Of a stretch of DNA of 64,000 bases, positions 38,436 to 49,056 are shown piece after piece. Position 1 is the stretch's first letter; every line of letters begins with the position of its first letter. A program made the translations under genes and the position numbers. The DNA is from Streptomyces fagopyri (GTDB lineage: Bacteria; Actinomycetota; Actinomycetes; Streptomycetales; Streptomycetaceae). The notes under the pieces were generated by a model, which was not told the origin of the DNA, did no database searches, and was given only the letters and a program-made list of their open reading frames with translations. The stretch lies in assembly GCF_009498275.1 (NCBI RefSeq), contig NZ_CP045643.1:3968001-4032000 (forward strand), read 5' to 3'.

Positions 38436-38535
38436 TGGTGTCCTCCTGATGATGCTCAGTATTCGGAAGTCATCCGATCATGCAAGCCTTTGAGCGCCTT
38501 GTGCCGTTATACGCCCTGGGCTGGTGATAAACGAA

Positions 38536-38568
38536 CGCCCCGACGGCACACAGCGTGCCGCCGGGGCG
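38536..38568 (-). terminator. Terminator after rplM-rpsI
   Basis: A stem of CGCCCCG-A-CGGCAC pairing with GTGCCG-C-CGGGGCG, with one mismatch, closes a five-base loop. It lies 31 bases past the rpsI stop and before glmM. Confidence 0.8.
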
Positions 38569-38598
38569 AACGGTCGTACGACTACCAGCAGGCGGTGA

Positions 38599-39126
38599 TT
38601 AACGCTTGCTGTACTGCGGGGCCTTACGGGCCTTCTTGAGACCGGCCTTCTTGCGCTCGACCGCACGGTCGTCGCGCTTGAGGAAGCCGGCCTTCTTCAG
38701 CGCCGGGCGGTTGTTGTCGACGTCGGCCTCGTTCAGCGCGCGGGCGACACCGAGACGGAGCGCACCGGCCTGACCGGAGACGCCGCCACCCGAGATGCGG
38801 GCGATGACGTCGTAGCGGTTGTCGAGCTCGAGCACCTTGAAGGGCTCGTTGACTTCCTGCTGGTGCACCTTGTTGGGGAAGTAGTCCTCAAGGGTGCGAC
38901 CGTTGATCTTCCACTTACCGGTGCCCGGGACGATACGGACGCGGGCGATGGCGTTCTTGCGACGGCCCAGGCCGGCGGCCGGCTGCGGGTCGCCGAAGCG
39001 GCCCGCGAGCGACTCGGAGGTGTACTCGCCCTCGACGGGGACCTCGGACTCGCTGGTGTAGCTCTCGATGTCGACAAGCTCGGTCTCAGTCTCTTCGACC
39101 GGCTGCTCAACGGTGGTCTCGGCCAC
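38599..39126 (-). CDS. rpsI: 30S ribosomal protein S9
   Basis: The 175-residue protein ends in [12 protein letters not shown], the basic tail that reaches the P-site tRNA. The globular part starts near [19 protein letters not shown] and includes [20 protein letters not shown] and [20 protein letters not shown]. About 50 acidic residues ([17 protein letters not shown]...) precede it, an extension typical of Streptomyces S9 and absent from Escherichia coli S9. It is the second gene of the rplM-rpsI operon, 42 bases after rplM. Confidence 0.97.
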   Translation of the reverse strand: MAETTVEQPVEETETELVDIESYTSESEVPVEGEYTSESLAGRFGDPQPAAGLGRRKNAIARVRIVPGTGKWKINGRTLEDYFPNKVHQQEVNEPFKVLELDNRYDVIARISGGGVSGQAGALRLGVARALNEADVDNNRPALKKAGFLKRDDRAVERKKAGLKKARKAPQYSKR

Positions 39127-39168
39127 GATTCTCCTCAGATTCTTTTTCGTCTTAGGGGGTGGCCGGAA

Positions 39169-39612
39169 CTACTGCGCGACCTGGGTGATCTCGAACGGGA
39201 CCGGCTGCTGCGCAGCGTGCGGGTGGTTCTCGCCCGCGTAGACCTTCAGCTTCGAGAGCACCTGACGGCCCAGGGTGTTCTTGGGAACCATGCCCTTGAT
39301 GGCCTTCTCGATGGCCTTCTCGGGGTTCTTCGCCAGCAGCTCGTCGTAACGGACGGAGCGCAGACCACCCGGGTAACCCGAGTGGCGGTACGCCAGCTTC
39401 TGGGTCTTCTTGTTGCCGGAGAGGTGCACCTTGTCCGCGTTGATGATGATGACGAAGTCACCAGCGTCGACGTGGGGGGCGTAGATCGGCTTGTGCTTGC
39501 CGCGCAGAATGTTCGCAGCAGTGGTCGCCAGACGACCCAGGACGACATCCTGGGCGTCGATGACGTACCACTGGCGAGTGATGTCGCCGGGCTTGGGGCT
39601 GTACGTACGCAC
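39169..39612 (-). CDS. rplM: 50S ribosomal protein L13
   Basis: The 147-residue protein begins [20 protein letters not shown] and carries the block [40 protein letters not shown] and [20 protein letters not shown] are standard L13 signatures. It is the first gene of the operon with rpsI. The nearest promoter candidate, TTGACC/TACTCT, is about 180 bases upstream, leaving a leader long enough for autoregulation. Length is typical. Confidence 0.97.
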   Translation of the reverse strand: MRTYSPKPGDITRQWYVIDAQDVVLGRLATTAANILRGKHKPIYAPHVDAGDFVIIINADKVHLSGNKKTQKLAYRHSGYPGGLRSVRYDELLAKNPEKAIEKAIKGMVPKNTLGRQVLSKLKVYAGENHPHAAQQPVPFEITQVAQ

Positions 39613-40246
39613 GGTCGTAGCCTTCGCTTCTTCAGTGAGTGGGTCCTGACATGGCCACCACGGACGATCACGACAGCCCTGACCGCACCTCGGTGACGCA
39701 TACCGAGTGCTGGTCGCTGGTCATCGGCCCCGGTGGACCGGTGTAAGGGCCCCTCACGTGAGAATGAGCAAGCCAATACACATAACGAACTGCAAGAGTA
39801 CCCGCGCTTCCCCGGACGGGTCAAAACGCGCTCTTGCGGCGGGCGCCGCGGGCAGTCGTCCGGACGGACGGCTCACGCCCCTCGGCGTCGAACGCCCCGG
39901 GGCAGCTCCCGGCCGCACGGCCGCCGCTGCAGCCTGCGGAACCAGGGTAAGCCAGTCCCGAAAGACATGCCGCATCGCCGGCCCGGCGCCCATGTGAGGA
40001 AACCCACGGCATCCCGCCTCCGCGCGCCGCACCCGTCCCCGTGCGCCGCCGCCCGCGCGCACGAGGTCACCGTCCCCATGACAGCCGCGCGGATGTCACC
40101 ACAGAACGGACGGCCCCGCCGGGAGGCGTGACGTACCAACCACCCGGAGATGTCACTTTTGCCCGTGCGCGGTCAGGTCACGCTAGGGGCTCAGCTGTCC
40201 CCCGGTGCGGAACGGCACCCCCCAACGCCCGTCTAAGATGCGCCCC
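39613..40246. other. 634-base gene-free region upstream of rplM
   Basis: No gene is supported in this gap between divergent rplM and the membrane-anchored protein gene. The rplM side holds a promoter candidate at 39795-39824, and the first 175 bases would be the mRNA leader. The part from 39900 to 40200 has short open frames in several phases but no ribosome-binding site with family similarity. Confidence 0.6.
39795..39824 (-). promoter_or_regulatory. Promoter candidate for rplM-rpsI
   Basis: On the minus strand TTGACC is followed after 18 bases by TACTCT, which fits vegetative (HrdB-type) promoters. Transcription would start near 39788, giving a leader of about 175 bases before rplM. Confidence 0.6.
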
Positions 40247-41134
40247 ATGAGCTATGGGCAGGGTGGGCAGGGGGAGCCCCCGTGGGATCCGTGGAAGCCT
40301 GGTTCTCAGCAACCCGACTGGGGCAGCGGAACCAGGACTCCGGACTGGGCGGCACTCGCCGAGGCGTCCGAGACGCGCAACAGGCGCCGCAGGCTGCTGG
40401 TGATCGGCGGCTCGGCGATCGCGACGCTCGCCGTCGGCGCGGCCGTCGCCATGGCCGTCGTCTCCGCGAACGGCGACAACGGCAACACGGCGTCGAACCA
40501 GTCCGGCAAGGGGCCCGGCACCGCGGCCGTCCCGAGCGACACCAGCGCGTCGGCGCCCTCGTTCGCGCCGACGTCGGCGCCCCCGCCGCTGGATCCGAAG
40601 GACTTCATATCCAGCGCCAAGAAGGACACCGCTCCGCTCAGCCCGGACATCCTCTTCCCCGGTTCGCAGCTGACCATGGGTGACCGCGTCTACCGCAAGG
40701 GTCCGACCGACTCGACGACGAAATGCGCGACGGGCGCGCAGAAGACGCTCCCCAAGGCCCTCACCGACAACGGCTGCACCCGGCTGATGCGCGTCACGTA
40801 CAGCAAGGACGGCGTCGCGGTGACCGTGGGCGTCGCGGTCTTCGACACCTCGGCCCAGGCGGCCAAGGCCAGGGCCCAGGCGGACACCAAGAGCATCATC
40901 ATCTCGCTGCCCGGCCAGGGCGTCGCGACCTTCTGCCGCAAGTCGGTCTGCCGCTCGACCACCAACTTCTACGGCCGCTACGTGTACTTCACGCTGGCCG
41001 GCTTCACCAACGGCAAGGACGCGACGACCAAGAGCGCCGAGGTCTTCACCGCCGGCGACGACCTGGGCGAGTTCACCTTCCGCCAGATCCGCCGCCGCGG
41101 CGAGGCGCAGGCGTCGTCGGCGGCCAACCGGTAG
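40247..41134 (+). CDS. Membrane-anchored exported protein of unknown function
   Basis: The 295-residue protein has a Gly/Pro/Trp-rich cytoplasmic tail (MSYGQGGQGEPPWDPWKPGS), an Arg-rich stop and one transmembrane helix (LLVIGGSAIATLAVGAAVAM). A Ser/Thr/Pro-rich linker leads to an external domain after residue 125. Two cysteine pairs (CATGAQ ... NGCTR; TFCRKSVC) suggest disulfides. No enzyme motif is seen. TAAGAT lies seven bases before the ATG and there is no ribosome-binding site, so translation is probably leaderless. It is divergent from rplM. Confidence 0.82.
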   Translation: MSYGQGGQGEPPWDPWKPGSQQPDWGSGTRTPDWAALAEASETRNRRRRLLVIGGSAIATLAVGAAVAMAVVSANGDNGNTASNQSGKGPGTAAVPSDTSASAPSFAPTSAPPPLDPKDFISSAKKDTAPLSPDILFPGSQLTMGDRVYRKGPTDSTTKCATGAQKTLPKALTDNGCTRLMRVTYSKDGVAVTVGVAVFDTSAQAAKARAQADTKSIIISLPGQGVATFCRKSVCRSTTNFYGRYVYFTLAGFTNGKDATTKSAEVFTAGDDLGEFTFRQIRRRGEAQASSAANR

Positions 41135-41287
41135 TCACCGGCCGGCGCGGGTGGACCGGGCCGCCCCCGGCCACCGCGCACCGGCGGCCGGACGCCCGCG
41201 CGGCGCACCGGCCACGCTCCTCGCCGGGGCCGCGCCCAAAGGCGCACCCGGCGCCCCTCCCCCGCGCCGTTCGCGCGCGGGAGCCAC

Positions 41288-42154
41288 TCAGCAGGTGTCG
41301 CACGCGGGCACGCCGGGCAGGGTGCGCTTGTTGCGCGCCTCCTTGCTGCGCGCGGCCAGCAACTCGTCGGCGGGATAGCCGACCTCCTCCAGCGTCAGCC
41401 CGTGCGGCCGTACGACATGGACGGCCGAGTCCCGCACGCCGGCGGCCAGCACCTTGCCCGGCCACTCGGGCCCGCGGTGCCCGTCCCCCACGAACAGCAG
41501 CGCCCCGATCAGCGACCGCACCATGTTGTGGCAGAACGCGTCCGCGCGGACGGTCGCGGTGATGATCCCGTCGTCCCCGCGCACCAGGCTCAGCTCCTGG
41601 AGCGTGCGGATGGTCGTCGCGCCCTCGCGCTTCTTGCAGTAGGCGGCGAAGTCGTGCTCGCCCACGAGCCCGGCCGCGGCCTGGTTCATCGCGTCGACGT
41701 CCAACGGCCAGTCGTGCCACAGGACGTGATTGCGCAACAGCGGATCCACGCCTCCGGCGTTGTCGGTGACGCGGTACGCGTAGCGCCGCCAGACGGCCGA
41801 GAAACGCGCGTTGAACCCGGCGGGCGCCTCGGTCAGGGACCACACCCGCACGTCCTTCGACAGCCGCCCCGCCAGCCGCTTCAGCAGCTTCTCCCGGTGT
41901 TCGGCCCACAGCTCCGCCGGCAGGTCGACGTGCGCCACCTGCCCGCGCGCGTGCACCCCGGCGTCGGTGCGCCCGGCGACCGTCAGCTCGTACCCGGTCC
42001 CGTGGGAGCGCGTCACCGTACGCAGCGCGTCCTCGATCTCCCCCTGCACGGTCCGCCGGCCCCCGGCCTGCTTGGCCCATCCGGAGAACTCGCTCCCGTC
42101 GTACGACAGGTCGAGCCGCACCCGTACGAACCCGTCTTCTGCTTCGTCACTCAC
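41288..42154 (-). CDS. truA: tRNA pseudouridine synthase A
   Basis: The 288-residue enzyme isomerises U38-40 of the tRNA anticodon arm. Catalytic Asp64 is in [18 protein letters not shown]. Other family marks are [20 protein letters not shown] and [19 protein letters not shown]. The C-terminus extends to a CDTC motif. It follows rplQ after a UUCG-capped terminator. Length is close to the actinobacterial norm. Confidence 0.96.
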   Translation of the reverse strand: MSDEAEDGFVRVRLDLSYDGSEFSGWAKQAGGRRTVQGEIEDALRTVTRSHGTGYELTVAGRTDAGVHARGQVAHVDLPAELWAEHREKLLKRLAGRLSKDVRVWSLTEAPAGFNARFSAVWRRYAYRVTDNAGGVDPLLRNHVLWHDWPLDVDAMNQAAAGLVGEHDFAAYCKKREGATTIRTLQELSLVRGDDGIITATVRADAFCHNMVRSLIGALLFVGDGHRGPEWPGKVLAAGVRDSAVHVVRPHGLTLEEVGYPADELLAARSKEARNKRTLPGVPACDTC

Positions 42155-42196
42155 ACCCAGATCCTCTCAAGGCCGGAAACTCCCAGGAACGCGGAA

Positions 42197-42226
42197 GCGG
42201 GCCCGCCCCCGAAGGGACGGACCCGC
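42197..42226 (-). terminator. Terminator after rplQ with UUCG tetraloop
   Basis: On the minus strand a 13-base stem with two G-U pairs is closed by C(UUCG)G, a very stable loop, about 20 bases past the rplQ stop. It separates the alpha operon from truA. Confidence 0.85.
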
Positions 42227-42246
42227 TCTCACAGCCAGGCAGTGCC

Positions 42247-42768
42247 TCAGGCGTCCTTGGACTCCTCGGCGGCGGCCTCGTCGGCCGGCTTGGCGTCCTC
42301 GACGACCTCGTCGGACTTGGCCTCGACGGCCTCGTCCTTCTTGAGGGTGTCTTCCTTGACGGCACGCTTGGTGGCCGCCTCGGCCTCACCGGTGGCCTGC
42401 TGGGCCACGGTCAGGGCCTCCACCAGCTCGATGACGGCCATGGGCGCGTTGTCGCCACGGCGGTTACCGATCTTGGTGATACGGGTGTAGCCACCCGGGC
42501 GGTTCTCGTAGCGCGGGCCGATCTCGGTGAAGAGCGTGTGCACGATGCTCTTGTCCGTGATCACCGAGAGCACCTGACGGCGGTTGTGAAGGTCACCCTT
42601 CTTCGCCTTGGTGACCAGACGCTCCGCGTACGGGCGCAGGCGACGGGCCTTCGCCTCGGTGGTGGTAATGCGGCCGTGCTCGAAGAGCGACTTCGCGAGG
42701 TTCGCGAGGAGCAGCTTCTCGTGCGCGGCGCTGCCGCCCAGACGGGCACCCTTGGCAGGCTTCGGCAT
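42247..42768 (-). CDS. rplQ: 50S ribosomal protein L17
   Basis: The 173-residue protein starts [20 protein letters not shown] and holds [20 protein letters not shown] and [20 protein letters not shown]. The core ends near residue 125. The remaining 45 residues are Ala/Glu/Lys/Asp-rich and acidic ([17 protein letters not shown]), a lineage-specific tail. It is the last gene of the alpha operon, 193 bases after rpoA; that gap contains GC-rich inverted repeats. Confidence 0.97.
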   Translation of the reverse strand: MPKPAKGARLGGSAAHEKLLLANLAKSLFEHGRITTTEAKARRLRPYAERLVTKAKKGDLHNRRQVLSVITDKSIVHTLFTEIGPRYENRPGGYTRITKIGNRRGDNAPMAVIELVEALTVAQQATGEAEAATKRAVKEDTLKKDEAVEAKSDEVVEDAKPADEAAAEESKDA

Positions 42769-42961
42769 GGTCTTTCTCCTAGGTGTCTGCCCCGGCCGTA
42801 TCAGGTACCAGGGTCAGTATCCGAGCAGGCGGTCGCCTGTCGGAGATCCGGACGCCTCTTTCGCGGTGTCCGGAGGGTCCGAGCCCCCGAGGGGGCGCGG
42901 GAAGCCGCGGGACCAGCCGAAGCGGGCCCGCGGCCGCAGAACCGTGTTCTCCGCGGAGAGC

Positions 42962-43984
42962 TCAGTACTGCTCGGTCTCCACGAAGCCCGCGTCCGCGTC
43001 GTCGTCGGCGCCGAAGGCGTCGGCGGCGGCGGTCGGGTCGAATCCGGGCGGGCTGTCCTTGAGGGCCAGGCCCATGCCGGCCAGCTTCGCCTTGACCTCG
43101 TCGATGGACTTCGCACCGAAGTTACGGATGTCCAGGAGGTCGGCCTCGGAGCGGGCGACGAGCTCACCCACGGAGTGGATGCCCTCACGCTTGAGGCAGT
43201 TGTACGACCGAACGGTGAGCTCGAGCTCCTCGATCGGCAGGGCGAGATCAGCGGCGAGGGCGGCGTCCGTGGGGGACGGGCCCATGTCGATGCCCTCGGC
43301 GTCGATGTTGAGCTCACGGGCCAGACCGAACAGCTCGACCAGGGTCTTACCGGCCGACGCCATGGCGTCACGGGGACGCATGGCCTGCTTGGTCTCGACG
43401 TCGACGATCAGCTTGTCGAAGTCGGTGCGCTGCTCGACACGGGTCGCCTCGACCTTGTAGGTGACCTTCAGAACGGGCGAGTAGATGGAGTCGACCGGGA
43501 TACGGCCGATCTCCTGGCCCACCTGCTTGTTCTGAACGGCGGAGACGTAGCCGCGACCGCGCTCGACGGTCAGCTCCATCTCCAGCTTGCCCTTGCCGTT
43601 GAGCGTGGCGAGGACGAGGTCGGGGTTGTGCACCTCGACACCGGCCGGGGGCGCGATGTCGGCGGCGGTGACCAGACCCGGACCCTGCTTGCGCAGGTAC
43701 ATCACGACCGGCTCGTCGTGCTCCGAGGAGACGACGAGCTGCTTGATGTTGAGGATCAGGTCGGTGACGTCCTCCTTGACGCCCGGCACGGTGGTGAACT
43801 CGTGCAGAACGCCGTCGATGCGGATGGACGTGACCGCCGCACCCGGGATCGAGGAGAGGAGGGTCCGACGCAGGGAGTTGCCGAGGGTGTAACCGAAGCC
43901 CGGCTCCAGCGGCTCGATCACGAACCGGGAGCGGAATTCGTCGACGACCTCTTCGGTCAACGAGGGACGCTGAGCGATCAGCAT
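42962..43984 (-). CDS. rpoA: RNA polymerase alpha subunit
   Basis: The 340-residue subunit has the N-terminal dimerisation domain ([36 protein letters not shown]) and the C-terminal DNA/activator-binding domain ([40 protein letters not shown]). The acidic end [20 protein letters not shown] is normal for actinobacteria. It follows rpsK, with a hairpin and repeated CCGTACG motifs in the 154-base gap, so rpoA may have its own promoter. The start is ATG (MLIAQRPSL). Confidence 0.98.
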   Translation of the reverse strand: MLIAQRPSLTEEVVDEFRSRFVIEPLEPGFGYTLGNSLRRTLLSSIPGAAVTSIRIDGVLHEFTTVPGVKEDVTDLILNIKQLVVSSEHDEPVVMYLRKQGPGLVTAADIAPPAGVEVHNPDLVLATLNGKGKLEMELTVERGRGYVSAVQNKQVGQEIGRIPVDSIYSPVLKVTYKVEATRVEQRTDFDKLIVDVETKQAMRPRDAMASAGKTLVELFGLARELNIDAEGIDMGPSPTDAALAADLALPIEELELTVRSYNCLKREGIHSVGELVARSEADLLDIRNFGAKSIDEVKAKLAGMGLALKDSPPGFDPTAAADAFGADDDADAGFVETEQY

Positions 43985-44074
43985 GTGTGGATCAGATCCT
44001 TCTTTCGTGGACGCCCGCTATTTGACGCCCGACGGAACCGTACGTTTTCACCGTACGGGTACTGCAAGGATACG

Positions 44075-44107
44075 GGCGATACGGCCCTTTTACGGAGCCG
44101 TACCGCC
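44075..44107 (-). terminator. Hairpin between rpsK and rpoA
   Basis: On the minus strand GGCGGTACGGC pairs with GCCGTATCGCC, an 11-base stem with one G-U pair, around an 11-base loop containing UAAAA. A second direct repeat (ACCGTACG twice) lies just downstream. Together they look like an attenuator plus internal promoter that would set rpoA apart from the ribosomal genes. Confidence 0.65.
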
Positions 44108-44138
44108 CGGAAACCTCAAGCCGACAAGCGGCCGTGCG

Positions 44139-44543
44139 TCAGACGCGGCGGCGCTTGGGCGGACGGCAGCCGTTGTGCGGGGTCGGCGTGACGTCCTGGA
44201 TGGAGCCGACCTCGAGACCGGTCGCCTGCAGCGAACGGATCGCCGTCTCGCGGCCCGAGCCCGGGCCCTTGACGAAGACGTCGACCTTGCGCATGCCGTG
44301 CTCCTGCGCGCGGCGGGCGGCCGACTCGGCGGCCATCTGCGCGGCGAAGGGGGTGGACTTGCGCGAGCCCTTGAAGCCGACGTGGCCGGCGGAGGCCCAG
44401 GAGATCACGTTGCCCGAGGGGTCCGTGATCGAGACGATCGTGTTGTTGAACGTGCTCTTGATGTGAGCGTGCCCGTGAGCGACGTTCTTCTTTTCCTTGC
44501 GGCGCACCTTCTTGGCAGCGCCCTGACGACCCTTGGGGGGCAT
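44139..44543 (-). CDS. rpsK: 30S ribosomal protein S11
   Basis: The 134-residue protein shows a basic N-terminus ([18 protein letters not shown]), the core [40 protein letters not shown] and the C-terminal [18 protein letters not shown]. It lies on the platform of the small subunit, near S18 and the mRNA exit. It is in the order rpsM-rpsK-rpoA-rplQ, 64 bases after rpsM. Nothing is unusual. Confidence 0.98.
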   Translation of the reverse strand: MPPKGRQGAAKKVRRKEKKNVAHGHAHIKSTFNNTIVSITDPSGNVISWASAGHVGFKGSRKSTPFAAQMAAESAARRAQEHGMRKVDVFVKGPGSGRETAIRSLQATGLEVGSIQDVTPTPHNGCRPPKRRRV

Positions 44544-44607
44544 CTATTACTCCTACGGGAGGTGGTCGGTCCTACAGCGAAGACCGCTGATAAGCGTCCG
44601 CTGAGGA

Positions 44608-44988
44608 CTACTTCTTGCCCGGCTTCTTCTTACCGGCGATGGCGCGACGCGGGCCCTTGCGGGTACGAGCGTTCGTGCTGGTGCGCTGACCGTGGACGGG
44701 CAGGCCACGACGGTGGCGCAGACCCTGGTAGCAGCCGATCTCGACCTTGCGGCGGATGTCGGCCTGAACCTCGCGACGGAGGTCACCCTCGGTCTTCAGG
44801 TTGGCGTCCACGTACTCGCGGATCTTGACCAGCTCCTCCTCGGAGAGGTCACGAACGCGGGTGTTCGGGTTCACGCCGGTCTCGGCCAGCGTCTGCTGGG
44901 AAAGGGTCCGGCCGATGCCGAACACGTAGGTCAGGGCGACCTCCACACGCTTTTCGCGCGGGATGTCAACACCGGAAACGCGTGCCAT
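44608..44988 (-). CDS. rpsM: 30S ribosomal protein S13
   Basis: The 126-residue protein begins [20 protein letters not shown] and includes [40 protein letters not shown] and [20 protein letters not shown] with the basic tail [17 protein letters not shown]. It lies at the head of the small subunit. It is 209 bases after rpmJ, with a weak CCCCGG hairpin (45080-45098) in the gap. There is no rpsD copy next to rpsK, unlike in Mycobacterium and Escherichia coli. Confidence 0.97.
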   Translation of the reverse strand: MARVSGVDIPREKRVEVALTYVFGIGRTLSQQTLAETGVNPNTRVRDLSEEELVKIREYVDANLKTEGDLRREVQADIRRKVEIGCYQGLRHRRGLPVHGQRTSTNARTRKGPRRAIAGKKKPGKK

Positions 44989-45197
44989 TCAATGGCTCCA
45001 GTTGTCGTTCGGAGGTCTTCCGCAGAACCGGATCCCGCCCGCCGTCCTCTTCTCTCATGAAGATTCGGTACGAAGGGGTCCCCGGCCTCCGACCGGGGGT
45101 GTCAGGCCTGATGAGACTCAGCCCTGGATTCTGCGTATGAACATGTACTGCTTGCGTCGCGCGAAGTATCTGCGGGTGCAGAAGGTGCGGTCGTGCG

Positions 45198-45311
45198 TCA
45201 GCCCTGGCGCTGCTTGTGGCGCGGGTTTTCGCAGATGACCATGACCCGGCCGTGACGGCGGATCACCCTGCACTTGTCGCAGATCTTCTTGACGCTCGGC
45301 TTGACCTTCAT
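45198..45311 (-). CDS. rpmJ: 50S ribosomal protein L36, zinc-binding form
   Basis: The 37-residue protein ([20 protein letters not shown] ... PRHKQRQG) has Cys11, Cys14, Cys27 and His32 as zinc ligands, so it is the C+ form. Streptomyces genomes usually hold a zinc-free paralogue elsewhere under Zur control. It lies between infA and rpsM, as in most bacteria. Confidence 0.97.
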   Translation of the reverse strand: MKVKPSVKKICDKCRVIRRHGRVMVICENPRHKQRQG

Positions 45312-45381
45312 TAGGTGAGGTTCTCCGGGTCAGTGCCACCACCCGCGCCCCGGAACCGGGGACACGGAGTAAAGGCAAGAT

Positions 45382-45603
45382 CTACTTGTATCGGTAGACG
45401 ATCCGGCCACGCGTCAGGTCGTACGGAGACAGCTCCACCACGACCCGGTCGTCAGGGAGGATGCGGATGTAGTGCATACGCATCTTGCCGCTGATGTGTG
45501 CCAGAACCTGGTGGCCGTTCTGGAGCTCTACCTTGAACATTGCGTTCGGAAGAGACTCGACGACAGTGCCCTCGATCTCGATGGCACCTTGCTTCTTGGC
45601 CAC
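45382..45603 (-). CDS. infA: Translation initiation factor IF-1
   Basis: The 73-residue OB-fold protein has [40 protein letters not shown] and [20 protein letters not shown] in the expected order. The start is GTG (VAKKQGA), giving the standard length; upstream codons of the open frame do not match the family. A promoter with TAGACT lies about 80 bases upstream, so infA-rpmJ-rpsM-rpsK forms its own unit after map. Confidence 0.97.
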   Translation of the reverse strand: MAKKQGAIEIEGTVVESLPNAMFKVELQNGHQVLAHISGKMRMHYIRILPDDRVVVELSPYDLTRGRIVYRYK

Positions 45604-45684
45604 GCTTCGCCCTTCGAATCGACTACCTTGATCGACTCCGTCCAAGCGCATGCAGACATGCGGGTACACGAGAGCCGACGAGTC

Positions 45685-45714
45685 AGTCTACGTCAGGGCA
45701 CCCGGAAAGACGAA
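45685..45714 (-). promoter_or_regulatory. Promoter candidate for infA
   Basis: On the minus strand TTCGTC is followed after 18 bases by TAGACT. TAGACT is a good match to the -10 of strong Streptomyces promoters. It lies in the 299-base gap between map and infA, which has no gene. Confidence 0.6.
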
Positions 45715-45902
45715 TCGAGGAAGAATGCCCCATCAGGGAGATCCTTAACCGGGACCCCTCCGGTGATTGGGCACGAAAACGGCCGGCGCGACGGAAGCGA
45801 ACCGCCGGAACGCGAACAGGTGGAACGAGAAGGCGCCGGGGCCGACGCCGCCGGTCCGCCGGGAACCGGTACCGGAGCTCTCCCGGCACCCGGCCCGCCC
45901 GG

Positions 45903-46739
45903 CTACGCCAGCGGGTCCGGCGCCGCCGTCACTCCGTACTCCGCCAGCTTCGCCCTGCCGCAGTCCGGAGCCGTCAGGACCAGCGGGCCCTCCTCCGTCA
46001 CCGCCACCGAGTGCTCCCAGTGCGAGGACCACGTGCCGTCCGTCGTGATGACGGTCCAGTCGTCCTCCAGCACCTCGGTCTTCGGTGTGCCGAGGGACAC
46101 CATCGGCTCGACGGCCAGGCAGATGCCGGGGACGAGCTTCGGGCCCTTGCCGCGCCGGCGCTCCACGTAGTTCAGCAGGTGCGGGTCCATGTGCATCTCG
46201 GTGCCGATGCCGTGGCCGCCGTAGTCCTCGATGATCCCGTACCGGCCGCCGCCGGGCTTCGGCTGGCGGCGGATGTACGTCTCGATCGCGCGGGAGACGT
46301 CGACGAGCCGGTTCCCCGACCTCATCGCCGCGATGCCCGCCCACATCGACTCCTCGGTCACCCGGGAGAGCTCGATCAGCTCGGGAGCGTGGCCGGATCC
46401 CACGAACGCGGTGTACGCCGCGTCCCCGTGCCAGCCGTCCACGATCGCGCCCGCGTCGATGGAGATGACGTCGCCGTCCTTCAGGACGGTCTTGTCGTCC
46501 GGGATGCCGTGCACGACGACCTCGTTGGCCGAGGTGCAGATGGTCGCGGGGAAACCGCCGTACCCAAGGAAGTTCGATTTCGCGCCGTGCTCCGCGAGCA
46601 CCTTGCGCGCCACCTCGTCGAGGTCCCGCGTCGTCGCGCCGGGCACCGCCGCCTCGCGTGTGGCCGCGTGCACGGCGGCCACGACCAGGCCCGCCTCACG
46701 CATCTTGGCGATCTGCTCGGGGGTCTTGATCTGCACCAT
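45903..46739 (-). CDS. map: Methionine aminopeptidase, type I
   Basis: The 278-residue pita-bread metalloprotease removes N-terminal Met. The metal ligands lie in SIDAGAIVDGWHGDAAYTAF, GGHGIGTEMHMDP, LAVEPMVS and the terminal SHWEHSVAVTEEGPL. The first residues MVQIKTPEQIAKMREAGLVV are family-typical. It follows adk by 114 bases in the secY-adk-map run. Streptomyces often has a second map elsewhere. Confidence 0.96.
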   Translation of the reverse strand: MVQIKTPEQIAKMREAGLVVAAVHAATREAAVPGATTRDLDEVARKVLAEHGAKSNFLGYGGFPATICTSANEVVVHGIPDDKTVLKDGDVISIDAGAIVDGWHGDAAYTAFVGSGHAPELIELSRVTEESMWAGIAAMRSGNRLVDVSRAIETYIRRQPKPGGGRYGIIEDYGGHGIGTEMHMDPHLLNYVERRRGKGPKLVPGICLAVEPMVSLGTPKTEVLEDDWTVITTDGTWSSHWEHSVAVTEEGPLVLTAPDCGRAKLAEYGVTAAPDPLA

Positions 46740-46853
46740 GGCGGCCCGCGCTCTCCGTCTTCTCCGTCAACCGACTGCGTACACGAACGACTACCTGTAC
46801 AACACTACGGCCGCGACACCCCGGAGGGCACCGCGGCCGAAGCAGCGTGACGA

Positions 46854-47516
46854 CTACTTGTCGTCGGCCTTGCTCTTGAGCGCCTCCATGGCGCGCGCCG
46901 TGACCTCTTCCACCTTGCCGAGTGCCGAGATCGTCACGACCAGGCCCTGGGCCTTGTAGTAGTCGATGATCGGCTCGGTCTGCGTGTGGTAGACCTCCAG
47001 CCGCGTGCGGACGGTCTCCTCGGAGTCGTCGTCGCGCTGGTACAGCTCACCGCCGCAGACGTCGCAGACACCGTCCTGCTGCGGCTTCTTGTACTCCACG
47101 TGGAAGACGTGGCTCGAGTCCTTGCGGCAGATACGGCGGCCCGCGATGCGCTTGACCACCTCGTCCTCGGGGACCTCCAGGTCCAGCACCGCGTCCAGCT
47201 TCATGCTCTCGGCATTCAGCATCTCGTCGAGCGCCTCGGCCTGCGAGACGTTACGAGGGAAGCCGTCCAGCAGGAAGCCGTTCGCGGCGTCGGCCTGCTC
47301 CATGCGGTCCTTGGCCATCCCGATGGTGACCTCGTCGGGCACCAGGTTGCCGGCGTCCATGTACGCCTTCGCCTGCTTGCCGAGGTCCGTGCCCTGACTG
47401 ATGTTGGCACGGAAGAGGTCGCCCGTGGAGATGTGCGGAATCCCCAGGTTCTTGGCAAGGAACGCGGCCTGCGTTCCCTTCCCGGCACCGGGTGGCCCGA
47501 CGAGGACGATTCGCAT
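46854..47516 (-). CDS. adk: Adenylate kinase
   Basis: The 220-residue kinase interconverts ATP+AMP and ADP. The P-loop is [20 protein letters not shown], with [15 protein letters not shown] in the middle. The long LID carries cysteines in [16 protein letters not shown] and [15 protein letters not shown]. The second position of the zinc site (C-x-x-C in Bacillus) is Asp here, giving Cys/Asp/Cys/Cys. Its ATG overlaps the secY stop by one base (TGATG), so translation is coupled. Confidence 0.97.
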   Translation of the reverse strand: MRIVLVGPPGAGKGTQAAFLAKNLGIPHISTGDLFRANISQGTDLGKQAKAYMDAGNLVPDEVTIGMAKDRMEQADAANGFLLDGFPRNVSQAEALDEMLNAESMKLDAVLDLEVPEDEVVKRIAGRRICRKDSSHVFHVEYKKPQQDGVCDVCGGELYQRDDDSEETVRTRLEVYHTQTEPIIDYYKAQGLVVTISALGKVEEVTARAMEALKSKADDK

Positions 47517-48832
47517 CAGCGGAGGAACCCTTCGTAATTGCGCTGCTGAAGCTGGCTCTCGATCTGCTTCACCGTCTCAAGACCCACACCCACGATGATC
47601 AGGATGCTGGTACCACCGAACGGGAAGTTCTGGCTTGCCCCGAAGCCAACCAACGCCATCGTCGGTACGAGAGCGATCAGACCCAGATACAGCGACCCCG
47701 GCCAGGTGATCCGGTTGAGTACGTAGCTGAGGTACTCAGCGGTCGGTCGGCCAGCCCGGATGCCCGGGATGAAGCCACCATACTTCTTCATGTTGTCGGC
47801 TACTTCCTCGGGGTTGAAGGAGATCGCCACGTAGAAGAACGCGAAGAAAACGATCAGGAGGAAGTACATCGTGATGTAGATCGGGTGGTCGCCCTTGGTC
47901 AGGTTCTGCGTGATCCAGGTCTTCCAGCCGGAGTTTCCGTTGGAGAACTGGGCGACCAGCGCCGGGATGTAGAGCAGCGACGACGCGAAGATGACGGGGA
48001 TCACACCCGCCTGATTGACCTTCAGCGGGATGTACGTGGACGTACCCCCGTAGGAGCGGCGGCCGATCATGCGCTTCGCGTACTGGACGGGAACGCGCCG
48101 CTGGGCCTGCTCGACGAAGACCACCAGGCCGACCATGACCAGGCCGACGAGGATGACCGTGCCGAACTCGATCCAGCCTCCGGCCAGCGTGCCCTGCTTC
48201 TTGATGGCCCACAGCGCGGACGGGAAGCTGGCGGCGATCGAGATGAACATCAGGATCGACATGCCGTTGCCGATGCCGCGGTCCGTGATGAGCTCGCCCA
48301 GCCACATGACGACGCCGGTACCGGCGGTCATGGTGACGACCATGACGACGGTCTGGAAGATCGACTGGTCCGGCACGATCTGGTTGGCCACCTGGCAGCC
48401 GCTGAACAGGGCGCCGCTGCGCGCGGTCGCGACCAGACCGGTGCCCTGCAGGATGGCGAGAGCCACCGTCAGATAACGGGTGTACTGCGTGATCTTCGCG
48501 GTGCCGGACGAGCCCTCCTTCTTGAGGGCTTCGAGGCGCGGGATCACCACCGTCAGCAGCTGCAGGATGATGCTCGCCGTGATGTACGGCATGATGCCGA
48601 GCGCGAAGATCGTGATCTGCAGCAGCGCGCCACCACTGAACAGGTTGACGAGACCGAACAGCCCCTGGTTGCCCTTCGAGGCCGCGTCGATACAGGTCTG
48701 GACGTTCTTGTAGTCGACGCCAGGGATCGGAATGTGCGTACCGACCCGGTAGACCACGATGATGGCGAGCGTGAAGAGCAGCTTCTTGCGCAGGTCGGGC
48801 GTCCTGAACGCCCGGGCGAACGCGGTGAGCAC
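47516..48832 (-). CDS. secY: Preprotein translocase subunit SecY
   Basis: The 438-residue channel protein has ten membrane helices, the N-terminal [20 protein letters not shown], the plug region after [28 protein letters not shown] and the cytosolic loop [13 protein letters not shown]. The start is GTG after an AGGAGG ribosome-binding site. It is separated from rplO by 224 bases with a strong hairpin, so it probably has its own promoter and leads the secY-adk-map unit. Confidence 0.98.
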   Translation of the reverse strand: MLTAFARAFRTPDLRKKLLFTLAIIVVYRVGTHIPIPGVDYKNVQTCIDAASKGNQGLFGLVNLFSGGALLQITIFALGIMPYITASIILQLLTVVIPRLEALKKEGSSGTAKITQYTRYLTVALAILQGTGLVATARSGALFSGCQVANQIVPDQSIFQTVVMVVTMTAGTGVVMWLGELITDRGIGNGMSILMFISIAASFPSALWAIKKQGTLAGGWIEFGTVILVGLVMVGLVVFVEQAQRRVPVQYAKRMIGRRSYGGTSTYIPLKVNQAGVIPVIFASSLLYIPALVAQFSNGNSGWKTWITQNLTKGDHPIYITMYFLLIVFFAFFYVAISFNPEEVADNMKKYGGFIPGIRAGRPTAEYLSYVLNRITWPGSLYLGLIALVPTMALVGFGASQNFPFGGTSILIIVGVGLETVKQIESQLQQRNYEGFLR

Positions 48833-48986
48833 GGTGCCTCCTGCGACCCCCGCGCAACTGCGTCAAGGGTGATGGTCTTGAGGTTCGACGAATAGGTATC
48901 GGTCAACTGCCGCCCAGCGGGACACCGGACGAAAGTCGGCAGTGCAGGCCACCTTACCGGCGACACCGCCCCCCTTGGAACGACCA

Positions 48987-49021
48987 ACCGGGGATGCCCC
49001 ATTTGTTGGGGCATCCCCGGT
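48987..49021 (-). terminator. Terminator/attenuator between rplO and secY
   Basis: Fifteen-base perfect arms (ACCGGGGATGCCCCA and its complement) close a five-base loop (TTTGT on the plus strand), 36 bases past the rplO stop. It is the cleanest hairpin of the ribosomal cluster and should end most spc transcripts before secY. Confidence 0.85.
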
Positions 49022-49056
49022 CGGGATCGCTCAAGTCATCGAGGCGCCTGAAGTGA

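Noticed and set aside
40690..41247. Antisense frames across the anchored protein gene
   Set aside because: Weak composition and no start signals, while the plus-strand protein has a clear topology.
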